A DNA stretch of 64,000 nucleotides. Source: Nectonema munidae (lineage: Eukaryota; Nematomorpha; Nectonematoida; Nectonematidae). The stretch spans positions 1,054,001 to 1,118,000 of the forward strand of contig JAUIRK010000898.1 in the NCBI GenBank assembly GCA_030549495.1. The letters are read 5' to 3'. The notes beneath the pieces were generated by a model. That model saw only the letters and a list, made by a program, of their open reading frames with translations. It ran no database searches and was not told where the DNA came from. Position numbers and translations under genes: made by a program. Shown here in pieces: positions 1 to 12,647 of the stretch (position 1 is its first letter; each line of letters opens with the position of its first letter).

Positions 1-14
1 ACATAATAACTAAA

Positions 15-1245
15 GAAATGCACTCTTCTTTTAATTGTACGCACATTTCTTCCAGAAAAGCTACATTTATTCTTACAGAAGCTGCAAAAAGTTTTGGAGT
101 AGATCATTTAGTTAAAATACAATATTAATCATACGTCAATTCATAGAAAAAGAATAAAAAAAAAAGAAATACCCAAAATAAAAAAACAATTTTGAAGTAA
201 GTGGATCCATCACTGTTCATTGGGATGGTAAGATGATGGAAGAATTGACTTCTAGAAAACATGTTGATCGTCTAACAGTATACTTGCTTCTAATTTTCGA
301 AGTCAACATTATTGATAAATTCGATTGGAAAAGCACAAGCTGATGCTATTAAGACGCGTTTGAATGTGTGAAAGCTTTCAGAAAAAGTCAAAGCCATGAT
401 CTTTGACACAACAGCTATAAACACACGTAAAGAAAACAGTGCTTGCATTTTACTTGAAAAAAACTTGGGAAAACCTTATTATATTTACCTTGTAGGCATC
501 ACATTTTAGAACTTATATTAAAAGCTTGCTTTGAAGTTTCATTTGGTGCAACGTCTTCAGCTCCAGAAATTTTGTTGTTTTTAAAGACAACTATATAGTT
601 CTTTTGATCAAAAAATGTTTCAAGCATGTACAATTAATGAAAAAGAAATAGTAAAATAAAAATGGAATTAATTGAGTTCACAAAAGATCAAAAAAGGGAC
701 TTGAGAGATGATTATAAAGAACCTATAGATTTTTCAATTATTTTTCTTGGAGGTTCTCCTATAAAAGGAATTAAGTTTCGTTTAATGCATCAAGCCCGAT
801 GGATGGCAAACGCGTTGTATGCTATAAAAATTTATCTTTTTAGAAAATAATTTGAAATGAAAAAAAATGAAGAGCAAAGAGTAGAAGATTTATCTTTATT
901 TTATGTTTTGACTAAAAGATAACATCTTCTTTTTCTGATTTTGCTAATTAATTATAATAAATATTTTCTTGACATTTTGAAAAACACTCGTTACAACGTC
1001 ATACGACACATGTCCACAAATTTCTTTTTTTGCACTTTTTTCTCCTTTTATTAATGTTAATGCATTCAATTGAAGATTTGTCTTCTTTTGAACAAGAGTG
1101 AAGAGAAAACGAGCTCTGACAAAGTTCTTCAGCAATTTATAGGATGTTATATTTTCAGCTGATCGTAGATTTGCAAACCTCTTTATAAATGATCCAACTA
1201 TTTATAAGAACTATAGATCTTTTTTCAAATATAAATTATTGGTAT
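15..1245 (+). pseudogene. Decayed transposase-like gene at window edge
   Basis: Conceptual translation shows scattered blocks that read as one protein: TVHWDGKMMEELTSRKHVDRL near base 212, MIFDTTAINT near 396, CRHHILELIL near 491 and ARWMANALYAIKIYLFRK near 790, followed by weaker similarity to about 1240. I recall this order of blocks (HWDGK, FDTT, CRHHI-EL, ARWMAK) from a widespread family of transposon-derived proteins in invertebrates. The acidic residues and the RW motif resemble the RNase H-like core of hAT-type transposases, but I cannot fix the superfamily. The blocks lie in more than one frame with several stops between them, so it is not functional. It may continue left of the window. 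No terminal repeats or target duplication could be found. What is seen: the blocks and the broken frames. What is inferred: transposon origin. Confidence 0.5.
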
Positions 1246-1880
1246 ATAATTTCAAATAAAATATAAAGAGAAAAATTGCATTTTTTATTTGCAGAAATCT
1301 CAAGAAAATATTTTAAAAACTCTTTATAAAATACCGAGCTAATGTTAAATGATATTATAAGATATAAAAAAATTAATAAATGTGAGTTTGTATAGGTTTA
1401 GAAAAATGGGACAAGATGGTATGGGGATGAGAGAATTGGATATGGTGCAAGTTGACTGTAAATACTTATGCCATTTCTGCTTATTGTTCATAGTTATCTG
1501 CATGAAATATAAGTCTTGAAAGTCGCTTGAGGGAAACACTTTTAAAGAAATATTTATTCATTGAACAATTTTGGACGATAAAACCAATTTTCAAAAGTCG
1601 CGTCAAAGTTTACGATTGAGGTCATTTATATTAATATTCAAACATATCAAGAATAATGAAGTTATTTATAATTTATATCAAAAATTATAACAAATTTTTA
1701 TTTAAATAATGCAAAAAGTTAATTATCTTGGAACGCCACATTTCAATTAAGGTACCTTGGTGACCTCTAGAATTGTCTTATTGACCCCCGCTCTAAAGAT
1801 CAAGCACTTCAGAGCAGAGTTTGTCAACCATTTTTGACAGTGGATCCGTTAAAAGATTATAAATCTGATGGACTCCAAAC
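1246..1880. other. AT-rich non-coding stretch
   Basis: I see no gene here. The open frame on the minus strand at 1345-1539 has no recognisable domain and typical AT-rich composition. Confidence 0.5.
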
Positions 1881-2047
1881 CAGGGGCGTAGCCACAGGGG
1901 GGGGGGGGGCAAGGGGGCCGTGCCCCCCCCCCCCTCCCCCAAATACCTTTTCTGCCCCCCCCCCCCCCCCCAAATACCTTCCAATATGCTTGCCCCCCTA
2001 AATTCCTTGCATGCCCCCCCAACTTCCATTTTTTGGCTACGCCACTG
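1881..2047. mobile_element. hAT-type MITE, CAGGGGCGTAGCCA family, copy 1
   Basis: The element opens with CAGGGGCGTAGCCA and closes with TGGCTACGCCACTG, an inverted terminal repeat of about 14 bases. The interior is almost entirely runs of G then C, plus the blocks AAATACCTT and AATATGCTTGCCC that recur in the copy at 36803. Length is 167 bp and there is no coding capacity. The flanks share only CAAAC, so the target duplication is decayed or shifted here. The second copy has a perfect 8-bp duplication, which places the family in hAT. The G-rich open frames across this region are by-products of the repeat. Confidence 0.8.
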
Positions 2048-2055
2048 CAAACCAC

Positions 2056-3595
2056 GAAACATAAGATTTAGTCCCATAATCTAACCTAGGCAAATATTAA
2101 AGGGAAGTTTGAGCTTGTTTTATATCAACAAGAAGTGGAATTTAAGGAGACGTAACGTAATTTCAGGTTATTTAATCAAAATGGATCGTTAATTGCTTTT
2201 CAAAAAAGGATCTAATTCATAATGTTGGAGTTTACGTACGTCATAGTTGTCCGAATAAAAGTTGTCATCGCAACCCCCTTCTCATTTAGAAATGACACTA
2301 CCATTTGTCGAGTATATTCACAACCACAAAGTAAATTTTATCATTTGTCATGAACAAACTTTTTTTGAAGTGCTCTCCGCTTCACTTCGATTATCCTGTT
2401 GACTTATGCGTCTCCTCTGTGATCTGGTTAACCACCTCTTAGACCAAAGATGGTTACGGGCTGAGAAATGAGCATTATATAAAATGAACAGGATAAAATT
2501 TTGAAGAAATAAGCCTTGCATTTTTGGTTAATATTTAAAGAAATTTTAAAGCATGTAATAAATGAAATTATTTTTCTTCACCAAAATTTATAATTATAAG
2601 GTAAATTTATTATCATCTTTAATAAAATGTAATCTTGACAAAAAATTTTAATTAAAAAATATCCATTAAAAATAATTACGAGATGAGTGAAGAAGAAGAA
2701 CTTTATTCAAAACATTAACAGGATCATTAATAAAAAGAAAATGCATATTTTTTGTATAGATCAAGATTAGTAAAATTATAGATAAAAATGTCATTGATGA
2801 GGTTAGCTTCCAAAGGTTACCGCTTTAGGAGTGATTGAACCGACGCTGAATATATATAATGAGTTGTAATAAAAATTGTACAAAGTAAAAATTTGTCTAA
2901 GATAGATTTTCGACCACGATAGCCCTCAACAGATCTTGACTACCATCTATTATATAATTATATACAATTTGTTGATGATCATATTGGTCCAAAGTTTACT
3001 TTAGACAAATTTTCAATAAAAACTTGGTATACATTTTCTATTAACTACCGTTAAGACAAGAAATATAAATCTAAATTAAAGTTCTTCTCCAATAAATTAT
3101 TAGACTAGCCCAAATGCGAAAAAAATAAAGCCAGGAGAAAGTAAAAGAAAGCAATTTTAGTGAAAATATTTCGAACTAATCAATAAGCATGTGGTATGAA
3201 TAATATCTATAATTTTCAGTAGATCAAATTTTTTTGCATCAATCATAGTAAACGAACAGTGAATATGCTTAAATTAGCAGAAGAATAAGAACCTTCTGAG
3301 AGGCACATATGGCCCACGGTCCGTAATTTGTCCACATCTTAGATAGATATCTTCTACGGTGTAAAAAATTTGCAATGTGTATTATCATAATAGAAAGCAA
3401 TGATGATAGAATGTTAGCTTTGAGTACATTTAATCTAAGGCATGCCAAAGTTTTAGGATTTTGATTGGGCAATTACTCCACTAATTGAAATATGCTATGA
3501 ATGTAAATGAGGAAAATGATTGAAATGCATAACAAAAGAGATCCTTGCACACGCAATCAATTTTGAACTTGGTGAAATGACGGAGAAAGATGGGG
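2056..3595. other. AT-rich non-coding stretch with a weak inverted repeat
   Basis: No gene is recognisable. AAATTTGTCTAA near 2888 and TTAGACAAATTT near 3001 form a 12-bp inverted repeat about 100 bases apart, possibly a decayed MITE. The minus-strand frame at 3269-3472 has no family features. Confidence 0.45.
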
Positions 3596-3599
3596 AAAA

Positions 3600-4400
3600 A
3601 AGCAAGTGAGCAAAAGTGACGTCTTTCCTTGTACTTTTGACTCAGTGACGTCATTAAAAATAGTTTGTAAGTAGTTCTTCAGGCATGGGAACATTGCATT
3701 ACACGAGCACAAGGTCGGAGGAGTGATTTATTCATAAAGAGGCTGATTTCTATGAGAGAGTGAAGAGCGAGATCACACTGGATAGAGGGAGATATGTTTA
3801 AGAATAAATTGATTATAAGATATTATTATTATTTATATTATTATTAGTGGAGTTTTAAATGTTATTTTCATAGATGCATATCTTAATAAATAAGAATATG
3901 TTTCTTTGTTCGTTTATAAAATGATAGGCAGGCACAAAAGCAAAGTGGAAGTATGCAGTTCATTCTCTGCACAAAAAGACGAGCGCGCTCAAAAAATCAA
4001 AGACAAAGAAAAGGAAAAAATGACAGCTAAGTTGCTTCATCGCCTCTTTGCTCTGGAGTGGCGGAGATGGCGATTGTTGTCTTCGTGGTGCTGATGAGTA
4101 TTGATGAAGAGCGCAGTAATGACTCCTTAATTGTTCTTTTGGATTGATCGATGCTCAACTTGGTTCTCTCTTTCTTTCTCTCTCTCTCTCCCTCACTTTT
4201 TCATTTGAGCATTTTTTTCCAACTTCACCGCCAAACCACACGTTCTTCCTTTCCTTCTCAAACGCGACTTCGCTTCTAATGAATTCGTAAGTAACCTTAA
4301 CTTTCAAACAACGTTCCCAAACTTTCGACTCGATCCCAATGGTAACCTCTAAGACAAGAGTCTGTTGAGGGCGTATTTTAGTTCTGTCCAAAATTAATAT
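3600..4400. promoter_or_regulatory. Candidate promoter or enhancer with CRE/AP-1 sites and CT tract
   Basis: This block is less A+T-rich than its surroundings. A TGACGTC lies at 3617, an AP-1 type TGACTCA at 3638-3644 and a full palindromic CRE TGACGTCA at 3646-3653, so the two classic bZIP sites are one base apart. A CT/TC run at about 4165-4192 resembles GAGA-type promoter sequence. A TTC/GTAAGT splice-donor-like site lies near 4287. Short open frames on both strands (3906-4094 plus, 4155-4391 minus) have no recognisable domain, and the second is made of the CT tract. Regulatory function is an inference from motif clustering. Confidence 0.3.
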
Positions 4401-5611
4401 GAAAGATATTTAATCATTTACTTTGTTTTTAGAATGGATTTGACTTTTTATTTAAATCGACTTGAATCCACTTGTTGAGATGAATCCAATTGAATTTTTC
4501 ATTCATTCATGTCAAGATTGTTCGATCATAAAAAGTTAGTTTTCATTATCATAAGTCATTAAAATCAGTTAGTTTGTTTGCTAGTTACTTTTACAACGAT
4601 GTTTGTCATATTTCCCTCTTGAAACTTTTTCAAAATCAGGTTTACTTGATTCCAGAAAGCGAAAACAAGATAGATCATTAAGATCAGTTAATTTTCCTAG
4701 ATCAGTTAGATTTACTGAAGCGATGTTTTAAAAATTTATTTATCGATGTCTATTAACTAATGTTCCGTTTCTGAAATACCATATTAAAATTGCTAGTGAA
4801 TTTTAAAATATTCAAATTGGATTTAATTAAAAAAAGTGCACATTTTAGAGTTTCTTTTAACAAAACTTAAAAAAATAAAATTATTTATCTGACAAAATGC
4901 TAAACATTTAAAAAATACTGATTATAATCAAGGCTTAGAGCGATTTCAACTCAAAAAGTTCGGATTTAAACTAGCTTACTACCTATCAAATTATTATATT
5001 TGAAATTATACAGAAAAATATGATGCCAACAAATAACAATTTGAACATTTCACGCCATATGGGACTCTTTTTGAAGTAATTTAAAACGCATTGAATTCTA
5101 TAAGCAGCCTTTTCAAAAACCTGGGCCTTTATTTACCCTTTGACAAACAGGAATTTTGAACCGTAGCTTTCTTTTATAGTGGAATTTATAGAAGACAGTT
5201 TTCATTTCTTCCAACACTGGTATCACACTGCTCCTTAAACGTTTTTAACTAAACTAACCAAATAACTAATTAATACTAACAAGTTTTCATTAACAATTAT
5301 ATGTATATAGAACAAGTTAGTAATGCTATTTGGCCTTTTTTGGTAAAATTACCATGTGGTGAGTTGACACTTCGTCATCATTTGAAACACTTTAAAGTTA
5401 ATAAATGGTATAATAGGATCAAACAGGAATTTTTTCATCATGTCTCTTTTTTATGTAGATTCGAGACAATCGTGCTTCTTTTGCCTGTGAATCTTAATAA
5501 ATGTTAACCCTACTTCTACTAGCTTATTCATATATATATTTTCTCTTTTCAACGTTTTGTTTCCATAAAGTAAATTTTTTTTTTGATACTTTTGATCACG
5601 GTATTTTCAAG
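4401..5611. other. AT-rich non-coding stretch
   Basis: Nothing recognisable. The 68-codon plus-strand frame at 5301-5507 shows no domain. Confidence 0.45.
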
Positions 5612-6176
5612 TTAAACATAACATAACATAATTTATTAAGCGAATAGAAAGGCAAATTTGCCTGTAATGATCGCATCAATTTAAGGAAAAGAAAAAGAAT
5701 GACTAAACTGATCGAGAATAGTGTAAGTGGCAATTATGGAAAAAAGATTAATATAAGAAAACTAGGATATTCCGAGTTACTAAGCTAGGAAGGAGTATAC
5801 ATCTTATCTTTCCAGAAGTGGTCAAGGCGTTGCTTGAAGATGTTTAAATTAGGAGAACATACGTGGGAAGGCTGTTCCAGTCGTTGATAATTCTGTTAGA
5901 AAAGAAGTTTTTGCGGAAGTGCATTTTGTGTCGGCTTTTTATAAATTTGTACTGATGAGTTCTTTGAAATCTTGAAGAAAATGGGGGTAGGATATCACGA
6001 TTAACATGAATGTTTTTATTTATGATGTTAAATACTGTTATCATGTCGTTTCTTTTATATCTGTATGACAGAAGTGGTAAGGACAGATAAGAGATAAAGA
6101 TAAGATAAGAGATAAGAGAAGAATGGTAAGGAGCAGAAGTTCCTCTAAAACCCCGAGAATTTGCATAAACTCGCAT
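5612..6176 (-). mobile_element. 5'-truncated LINE (CR1/Jockey-like) 3' end
   Basis: On the minus strand a frame reads YRYKRNDMITVFNIINKN, then HKMHFRKNFFSNRIINDWNSLP, and after a frame change SPNLNIFKQRLDHFWKDKMY with a stop at about 5789. This is the conserved C-terminus of reverse transcriptases of CR1/Jockey-type non-LTR retrotransposons (pattern: RR-R-D-I--YKI, then NFFS-R--N-WNSLP, then F---LD--W). A 3' UTR of about 170 bases follows and ends in AATAAATTATGTTATGTTATG, a short tandem tail of the kind many LINEs carry. The 5' part (endonuclease and reverse transcriptase core) is absent, as in typical 5'-truncated insertions. The precise family is not determined. Confidence 0.75.
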
Positions 6177-6179
6177 CTA

Positions 6180-7750
6180 AGAAAATGTTGTGATAGAGAG
6201 GATGGTCAAAGTTAGACATGAAGGCCGCTTGCCTCAAAAACTAACTACAAATTTGATTCCTTACATGAATAACGTACAACATTCGTTTTTATTTCTCGCT
6301 TTACAAAGACACATTTCAAAATTAAATTTTTCACGTTTACCTCCTTTTCTGAGTATATTTGAACATTTTTTCATATTTTTTATCTTTGCCAGAAACAATA
6401 ATTTCAATTTGGGTTTACCAACGGGCATTGCATTAGCAATAAAGTGACACTTTCTAGATGTATACAAGTTTGTAGTCATATCGATTTTATTTGAAACGAT
6501 TTGTAATTGGAAGAATATAAAAACACGACATAGAGAAAAATGTTCAATCACTACACTCGTTGAAAGAAGGCTTTTTAGTAGACTGCATTAATGCAAAACT
6601 GAACCAATAAAATAATTGAAACATTCTTCAAAATAAGTTTGTAGGTGGGTAAAGTCAAAGCAAACGCGGTTGGTCCGTTAGCAAAGCCTAAACGTATCTT
6701 ATTTTTACCTTTTGTATCATGGCACAATCTAACAACAGTGGTTCTTATATCTATACTTCTTAAAACATTGCGAGGTTGAAAACAAAAGACAACCCCTGAT
6801 AAAATATTTGAACACTAACCAATTAAATATTGACAGCTTTATGTGCGCGCATGTGATAGGAAATATGCAGAGCGGCCAGAATGTATGTGAATTAAAAAAT
6901 ATTTAGAAAAATCAATCAAAAATAAAAGCTGAAAAAGTAAATACTCAGAAATTAGCTTTGTTTTATTTATATTTAATTATAAATTTGAGTACCAATTTTT
7001 TGTCTACGAAAGAACTAAGACAAAGAAACATTGATACGATAAAATTTTAACATCTGCGTAGACAAAAAATTGTATTAAAACTTTAGAAAAACAAACTCAT
7101 TTCTGAATTTACTTAAAATATTTATGTGTTAGCTAAGAAAGACATCGCTCTCAATAAACATGTCAAATCAAAAAATGTCTGGTGACTGGTAAGGTAATTA
7201 TTTTATGTAAAATTTTCAACATTTACGTATATTATGCTATCTTGCAAGATTTTTCTGAATGTCTAACTAACTCAATGACGGATTCGCCTGAGTCCACTAA
7301 GACACGTCATACCCTTGATATATGTGATTGCGCGGATGAATAAATCATTCCCTTATTATTTGAATTATGAATGATATAGCAAAGAACAACGTAGTGAGTG
7401 TGAGCCCAAACAAAACAACGTGAATGTGAGTTGTGTTGCAGCAAGAGTACGTCAAGATCTATTCCTGAATATTTCAAAGCAAAACGCACCCGAAAAGGAA
7501 AGAAGCACAAACTGAAAGGGAAAAGAAGCCGTGAAAGAAATGAATTTTTTCACAAAAAAAAGTTAAAAGAAAAAAAGAAAGATTTTTTTAAATCTTTGCA
7601 AATTTTTTTTAAAAAAAGTTATTGATATGAGAAGTGTTATGAATGTTTTTAATAAATTGTAAGTAATGATTCCTTTAAATAACCTAAATTATAATTCACT
7701 CTTTTTAATAAATTTTATTACTAAATATTTGAGGGTTTTTTAAAAGTCTA
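6180..7750. other. AT-rich non-coding stretch with a 16-bp perfect inverted repeat
   Basis: No gene is recognisable. CAATTTTTTGTCTACG at 6993-7008 is exactly complementary to 7057-7072 with a 48-base spacer, so it could fold as a hairpin or be the core of a short MITE. A lysine-rich open frame at 7431-7625 is low-complexity A-rich DNA. Confidence 0.5.
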
Positions 7751-7753
7751 CGT

Positions 7754-7810
7754 CAGAGTTGGGTAAACTGTGGTTCGCTGATCATATTTGACCTTTGACA
7801 ACCCTTTTTA
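7754..7810 (+). mobile_element. hAT-type MITE terminus
   Basis: CAGAGTTGGGTAAACTGTGGT followed by TCGCTGATC resembles the common hAT terminus CAGAG-TGGGCAAACTGTGGCCCGC. The other end was not found, so the extent is unknown. Confidence 0.4.
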
Positions 7811-8344
7811 TGTAGTGTTTGTTGCATTTTAAACTTGAAATATTTATTGAAAAGTATTTTGCGAACTCTCATAACTTCAATCCAAAAAATTGAAAGTTTT
7901 GTCAATTTGTAAAACAACTTTAAGTCCTTTATTCAAAATTATTAAAATGAAGTGTTTAAGATCATGAAAAATATTTTAATGGCAGCCTGTTAAGCTATTC
8001 ATTCATTTCACTTCAGAAACAGAAAGAAATATTCAATATAGGGAAGAACATTTTTAATTAAACATACTATTGTATTTTTTGAGGAATTGAAATTTCCAAA
8101 TGAAGCAGTAATAATAAACAATTAAAGACTTTAAGTTATACAATTTTGTCTTAAAGTTTACAAAAAAAATTTTAAAATTGATTTAAAAAAATCAATCAAA
8201 AAATAAACGCTGAAATGAAAGATTTCACTTCATTGAACTACCTATTTTAAATTAAAAGATTGAATAAGCACGAATCATAGTAAACTTTAATTATTATTGA
8301 TTGATTATTGCATTTTTATAATGCCAATAGTGCTAGCTTGAAGC

Positions 8345-9000
8345 AACTGTTCAATGCTGATAGAACGAAATCTTATAATATCCAAATGCTTCGGTCATAC
8401 AACACTGATACACCTCCACAAAGTTTACCATGGGGATAACGTAACATAGCCTATATTTATTGTGCAAAATAGAAGCCAATTTGTCGGTAGAAAAAATAAC
8501 AAATCTTTTATAGAGCCAAATTTCATCAAGCTTATTTTTGAACATTTCAATCGTATGAAATTTAGTTAACTACGTCATCCGGCAAAGCATTCCCCTCATT
8601 AAAAGGTGCCTGCGTGAAGTAGGTCTGAAGATAAATTATTCTGGAGAGATTCAAGCTTAAATTTTTAACAATGGAATTTTGAAATTTATTGAATGAACCC
8701 AGGCAAAACTTTAGTATCTATATAAGTATGCTTTTCTCTACGATATTGAAGATGACTATTATTTCATTTCTTTAATCCTGTAATAAAGTGAGGGTAAATT
8801 TTATCAATTTTTTCTTTTAGGATATGTAAGATTTTTCAAACCGTTCAAGCTTTTCGTAAAAACTCTTTGAACTTTTTCAATTTTCCTGATCTTTTTTGCA
8901 TATTAACTTCCGTAAATTATTATATTTTCATATTCAAGAATGAGTGTAATCAATTACTTGACAAGGAAACAACATTAACATCGGTCCAGATAACACTATT
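8345..9000 (-). mobile_element. Decayed LINE (CR1/Jockey-like) C-terminal fragment
   Basis: Reading the minus strand from about 8900 downward gives, across changing frames, EKVQRVFTKSLNGLKNLTYPKR, then a block like LPSLYYRIKEM, RREKHTYIDTKVLPGFIQ, YFTQAPFNEGNALPDDVVN and EMFKNKLDEIWLYKRF. In this order they match the C-terminal region of CR1/Jockey-type LINE proteins (VQRRFTK--GL---SY-ERL--L-LPSLEYRR--GDLIE--KIL, then NFF--R--N-WNALPD-VV). The copy is older than the one at 5612-6176, because nearly every block is in a different frame. It lacks everything upstream of about 9000. It is not expected to make protein. Confidence 0.65.
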
Positions 9001-10149
9001 TTTATGCATAATTTTTTTTTACAATTTAGAGGAGACATGTTCTTTGAAATTAAATTTCGAGTCCATAATTTAAAAAGTTTAAAAGATTTTTTCTATCTTT
9101 TTTGTTTTTATATTATTGAACTTTATTCAAGAATCTGGTTGAAATTAAATTTTGAACCGTATTTGGCAATCATTTTCATTGTAAACCTTTCTTATCCAAA
9201 TATTCTTGCACGTTCTCCATTTCCTGAATCACAATAAATTTGGCAACTATGTCACTTCACTCGTATTTTATATACTCTATCAAATGTTTTCCCTTTTCAT
9301 ATCTTTCTTTTATTTGTGGTGAGTATTTGGAAAGCGATTGATGGCTTTTGATTCCATCCTTCAATAAAAAACCTTCTAGGCTGAAAAAAAGCTAGTTGTG
9401 GTCAAAAACTTCAAGGTTACACATGCTTGAAAACTTCAGGGTTTCTCATTCTTACTTTAAACCCCTTGAAAGCATAAACATAGGATAACATGATTCAACA
9501 TAAAATATAAAAGTTGTTTGGATTTCAAAAGATTGTCGTTTGTGTATGAAATTTCTGAATTCATTGTGGACAGCTTCTTTTCAAATCATTAAGCCTACTC
9601 CATATTATTTTAACAAACAAAGATATTTGTCTTTTATTATTATTGATAATAACTGTCAATTGTCTGAAAAATATTGCGGCTCTTCTGGGTAAAACAATGA
9701 AAAATTTGAATTATTTAAGCATTTTGAAAGAAAGACGACTCATATCTAAAGTTCCTATTTTCTATTTTAAAGATCTCGTTTGGCTGTCTTGTTAACTCTA
9801 AGAAAAGAAGTTGGGATATATAGGGAAGTTATTTATTGAATGAATGAAATTTTAAAAGATGAAAAGAACTATCATTTGAATTTGCTTGTGAAAAATGATA
9901 ATAATTAGGTAACATTTAAAGGCAGAGAGAGAGAGAGAAGATATTTATTATGGAACTGATGCATTTTGATAGGAATTGTTTTAGCGTCGTGTTAGCATGA
10001 TGATATTTATAATCTATAATAACAATCACAATCTTTTGCACCAGGCACACACATTTTAATTAAATTAAGCTTTTAACCATTAGCAGCAAAACTCGTCATG
10101 ATTTCAAAGTCATCGGCAATAACAGCAAAAGGAAACAAACACGACACAG
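9001..10149. other. AT-rich non-coding stretch with an (AG)8 microsatellite
   Basis: There is no recognisable gene. A pure AG repeat of about 16 bases sits at 9924-9939. Confidence 0.5.
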
Positions 10150-10302
10150 AGCATAGATGTTGTCTGAGCTCTCGATTAGCATACTTCTAAACGACTCGAT
10201 ACACTAAGTCATTATCTATCTGGTTGTACCCTCTTTCCGCGTATACCCAACACGCCAAGTGTCTCCTTCTCTGCGCAACTCTTGAAACTGGAGTGGAAAG
10301 AG
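10150..10302 (+). other. Candidate non-coding 5' exon with strong splice donor
   Basis: This block is richer in G+C and CpG than the surroundings and ends in GGAGTGGAAAGAG followed by GTAAGCACACG. That is a near-consensus donor (AG/GTAAGC) with cleavage after 10302. No long frame runs through it, so it would be 5' UTR. The next confident coding sequence downstream on the same strand is the Di-Ras gene, whose start codon region is preceded by an acceptor-like ACCTTTTAG ending at 17304. A 7-kb 5' intron joining the two is plausible but unproven. Confidence 0.25.
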
Positions 10303-12640
10303 GTAAGCACACGTGCGCCTAACGCCATTTTCTTCTTATAAACACCACTTTCTAGTTTGCAAAGTCAACGCTCCAAAACAACAAAAATACATCCAAAACG
10401 TTGATAAATTAAATATTTGTCATGCATAGATGTCATTTTTTGGCTTCAAGACAGGAGGAGACAGCTTTTGACTTATCTTTGCGGGGAAGGCCTTTATGAA
10501 AGAAAATTTCTTCTCACTCACTATATAAGGGCTATACTTCATCAATATCTTCAAAATAGAATCAGCAATAGGCTGCTTTCTTCCTGTTCACTTTCTCATC
10601 GCATTATTTTATAAGTTAGGCCAAAATGAATTTGTTTTTGTTTCATGAAAAGTTAATTGAATCTTTTCATACATTTGCGAGAAAGGATTAACCTTGGCTC
10701 GATAGAAATTAATTTATAGAATAAGACTTATTTAACGTATTTTTGATTAACTTATAGCAAAACTCATCTTTATTGACTTTCAATTGCTCTAGTTATCATT
10801 TTTACTTATCAAACCAACGTTTGTCTATTTTATCTTAGAAAACTCTACTGAATAAAATACGCTAATTCCTTTGGTCATTATTATGAATATAATTTTGGAA
10901 TAAATTTATATATTCAACAATATAAGATATTTTTTGACAGATAGAGGTTAAAAAATTATAGAAACTCCACTTTACCAATTGTAGCTGCTGTTTGTCTACT
11001 TGTCTGTATATTATTAAGGGTCACAGTATCAAATTGAAAATAAAATGGAAATTATTCAGAGATACTTAAAAGGATTTAATTTACAAAATAAATTCAAATT
11101 AGATGAAAAAAGAACAAATTTTAGAAATTTTTCATCGCAAAAATTAAAATATACAAAATAGTTTATCATGATGAAATGTTGCAGATTTGCAAAAATACAA
11201 AATATGAAATTTTTTACACAAAAATTCAAATAAACAAAATCTTTTTATCATTATTAAATACCTAATAACAAAAACGCGGCTTAAAATAAAGGATTCACGT
11301 GGATTCAACTGTGAAAAGCAAATTCACGTGGATTCAGCCAAAAATTCTTGCCCGTCTTTTCTCAATTTTTGTAAATAAATGTGAAAAAGTTATTAAAACT
11401 TATGATCTTATTTCAAGACCACTTGTAAGCGATCTTCACTAAAATAATTCAAGTCCTTGTGTGCTCTACAAATACAAATATAAGAAATGGGCGACAGCGA
11501 AGTTTATGGAATTATTTGAGACAATCATGAAGTGGTCTGGAGTTGTAAAAAGTTTAAGAAGCTGTGATGATCAACCGCCATGTTTTATGTCAGATTGCGC
11601 TATGAATTTGCATATACACCTGAATATTCCAATCGATATTATATTGACAATATTTGTGCCAAAAACACCTAATCAGCACACCTGGTTAAGTATACGCAAA
11701 AAATATGCCCAAATACAAGGGACCTTGAAGCTTGATCCCTACCGCTTCCCCAGATAGCACACAGCGATTAAGTTAGCAAATTTTCAAGGAAAAAGAAACC
11801 TCTTATTACTCCACTTATCTACTTGCATAGCAACACGAAGAGCATCATTGTTAGCGCCATAGCAACCCCACCCCCCCCCCCCCCCCAATTCTTAAAAGTA
11901 AAAAAAACAGTTTATCAATCATTACAAGGAGATCGAAATAAATCAACTTTTTTAGTCGAACTCTCCTCTTCATTAGTTGTACCGATATCACTACCATATG
12001 TGATTTTTAAAGCCAATAAAAGTTATCTTATTTTGAATTATAGCACTGCCACATTTTCTTGAAACTGATTGTGATCTTTTAACGACCATGGTAATCTATT
12101 TTCATATTAATTTTGGGATTTGTAATTCTTTTAACAAAAAACCAAGCACTTGCCATACATTTGCTAAGTTTACTAAAGCTTTTGTAGAAGTTACTGATAG
12201 TAATTTGTAATTTGTTTTATAAGTAATTTAATTTAATTGCGTGCATATAATTGTTCTCCTTTCAGTACAATTCAACGAGTCGCGAATTGCACATAAATGA
12301 GGGCGTAACGTGAAAATGCTATAGTGAAAATGTGTACTGCATTATATATCTCAATTTCGATGTCTGAAAATCATCTATCATAGTCCAAGAATAGGAAAAT
12401 GAAATTCTTAAAAATCGATTTTTTTATCTCTCTACTTATAAAGAAGAAGAAGAAGATTTATTATTATTTATAATTGTCATTTAAATTAATAATACAATAA
12501 AAAAAGTATGAGAAAAAAAATAAAACTAAGATTTAACAGTGGAATAACTACTGCACAAAAGTCAGAAATGACCGCTATATGGCAGGTATATTAAAACTAT
12601 GCACTACTACTTATAAAAACAAATTGCCTAATTATTCCTA
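10303..12640. other. Non-coding stretch with an unidentified open frame and a poly-C run
   Basis: A frame open on the plus strand at 11461-11757 (98 codons) is relatively G+C-rich, but it opens with GTG, the first in-frame ATG is 15 codons in, and no domain is recognisable. A near-pure C run of about 21 bases lies at 11866-11886. The remainder is featureless AT-rich sequence. Confidence 0.4.
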
Positions 12641-12647
12641 CACAGGT

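Noticed and set aside
1793-2077. Glycine- and proline-rich frames on the minus strand
   Set aside because: They are translations of G/C runs inside a non-coding hAT MITE.
4155-4391. 78-codon minus-strand frame ending in an RERERERKRE tract
   Set aside because: The tail is translation of the CT microsatellite; the rest has no domain.
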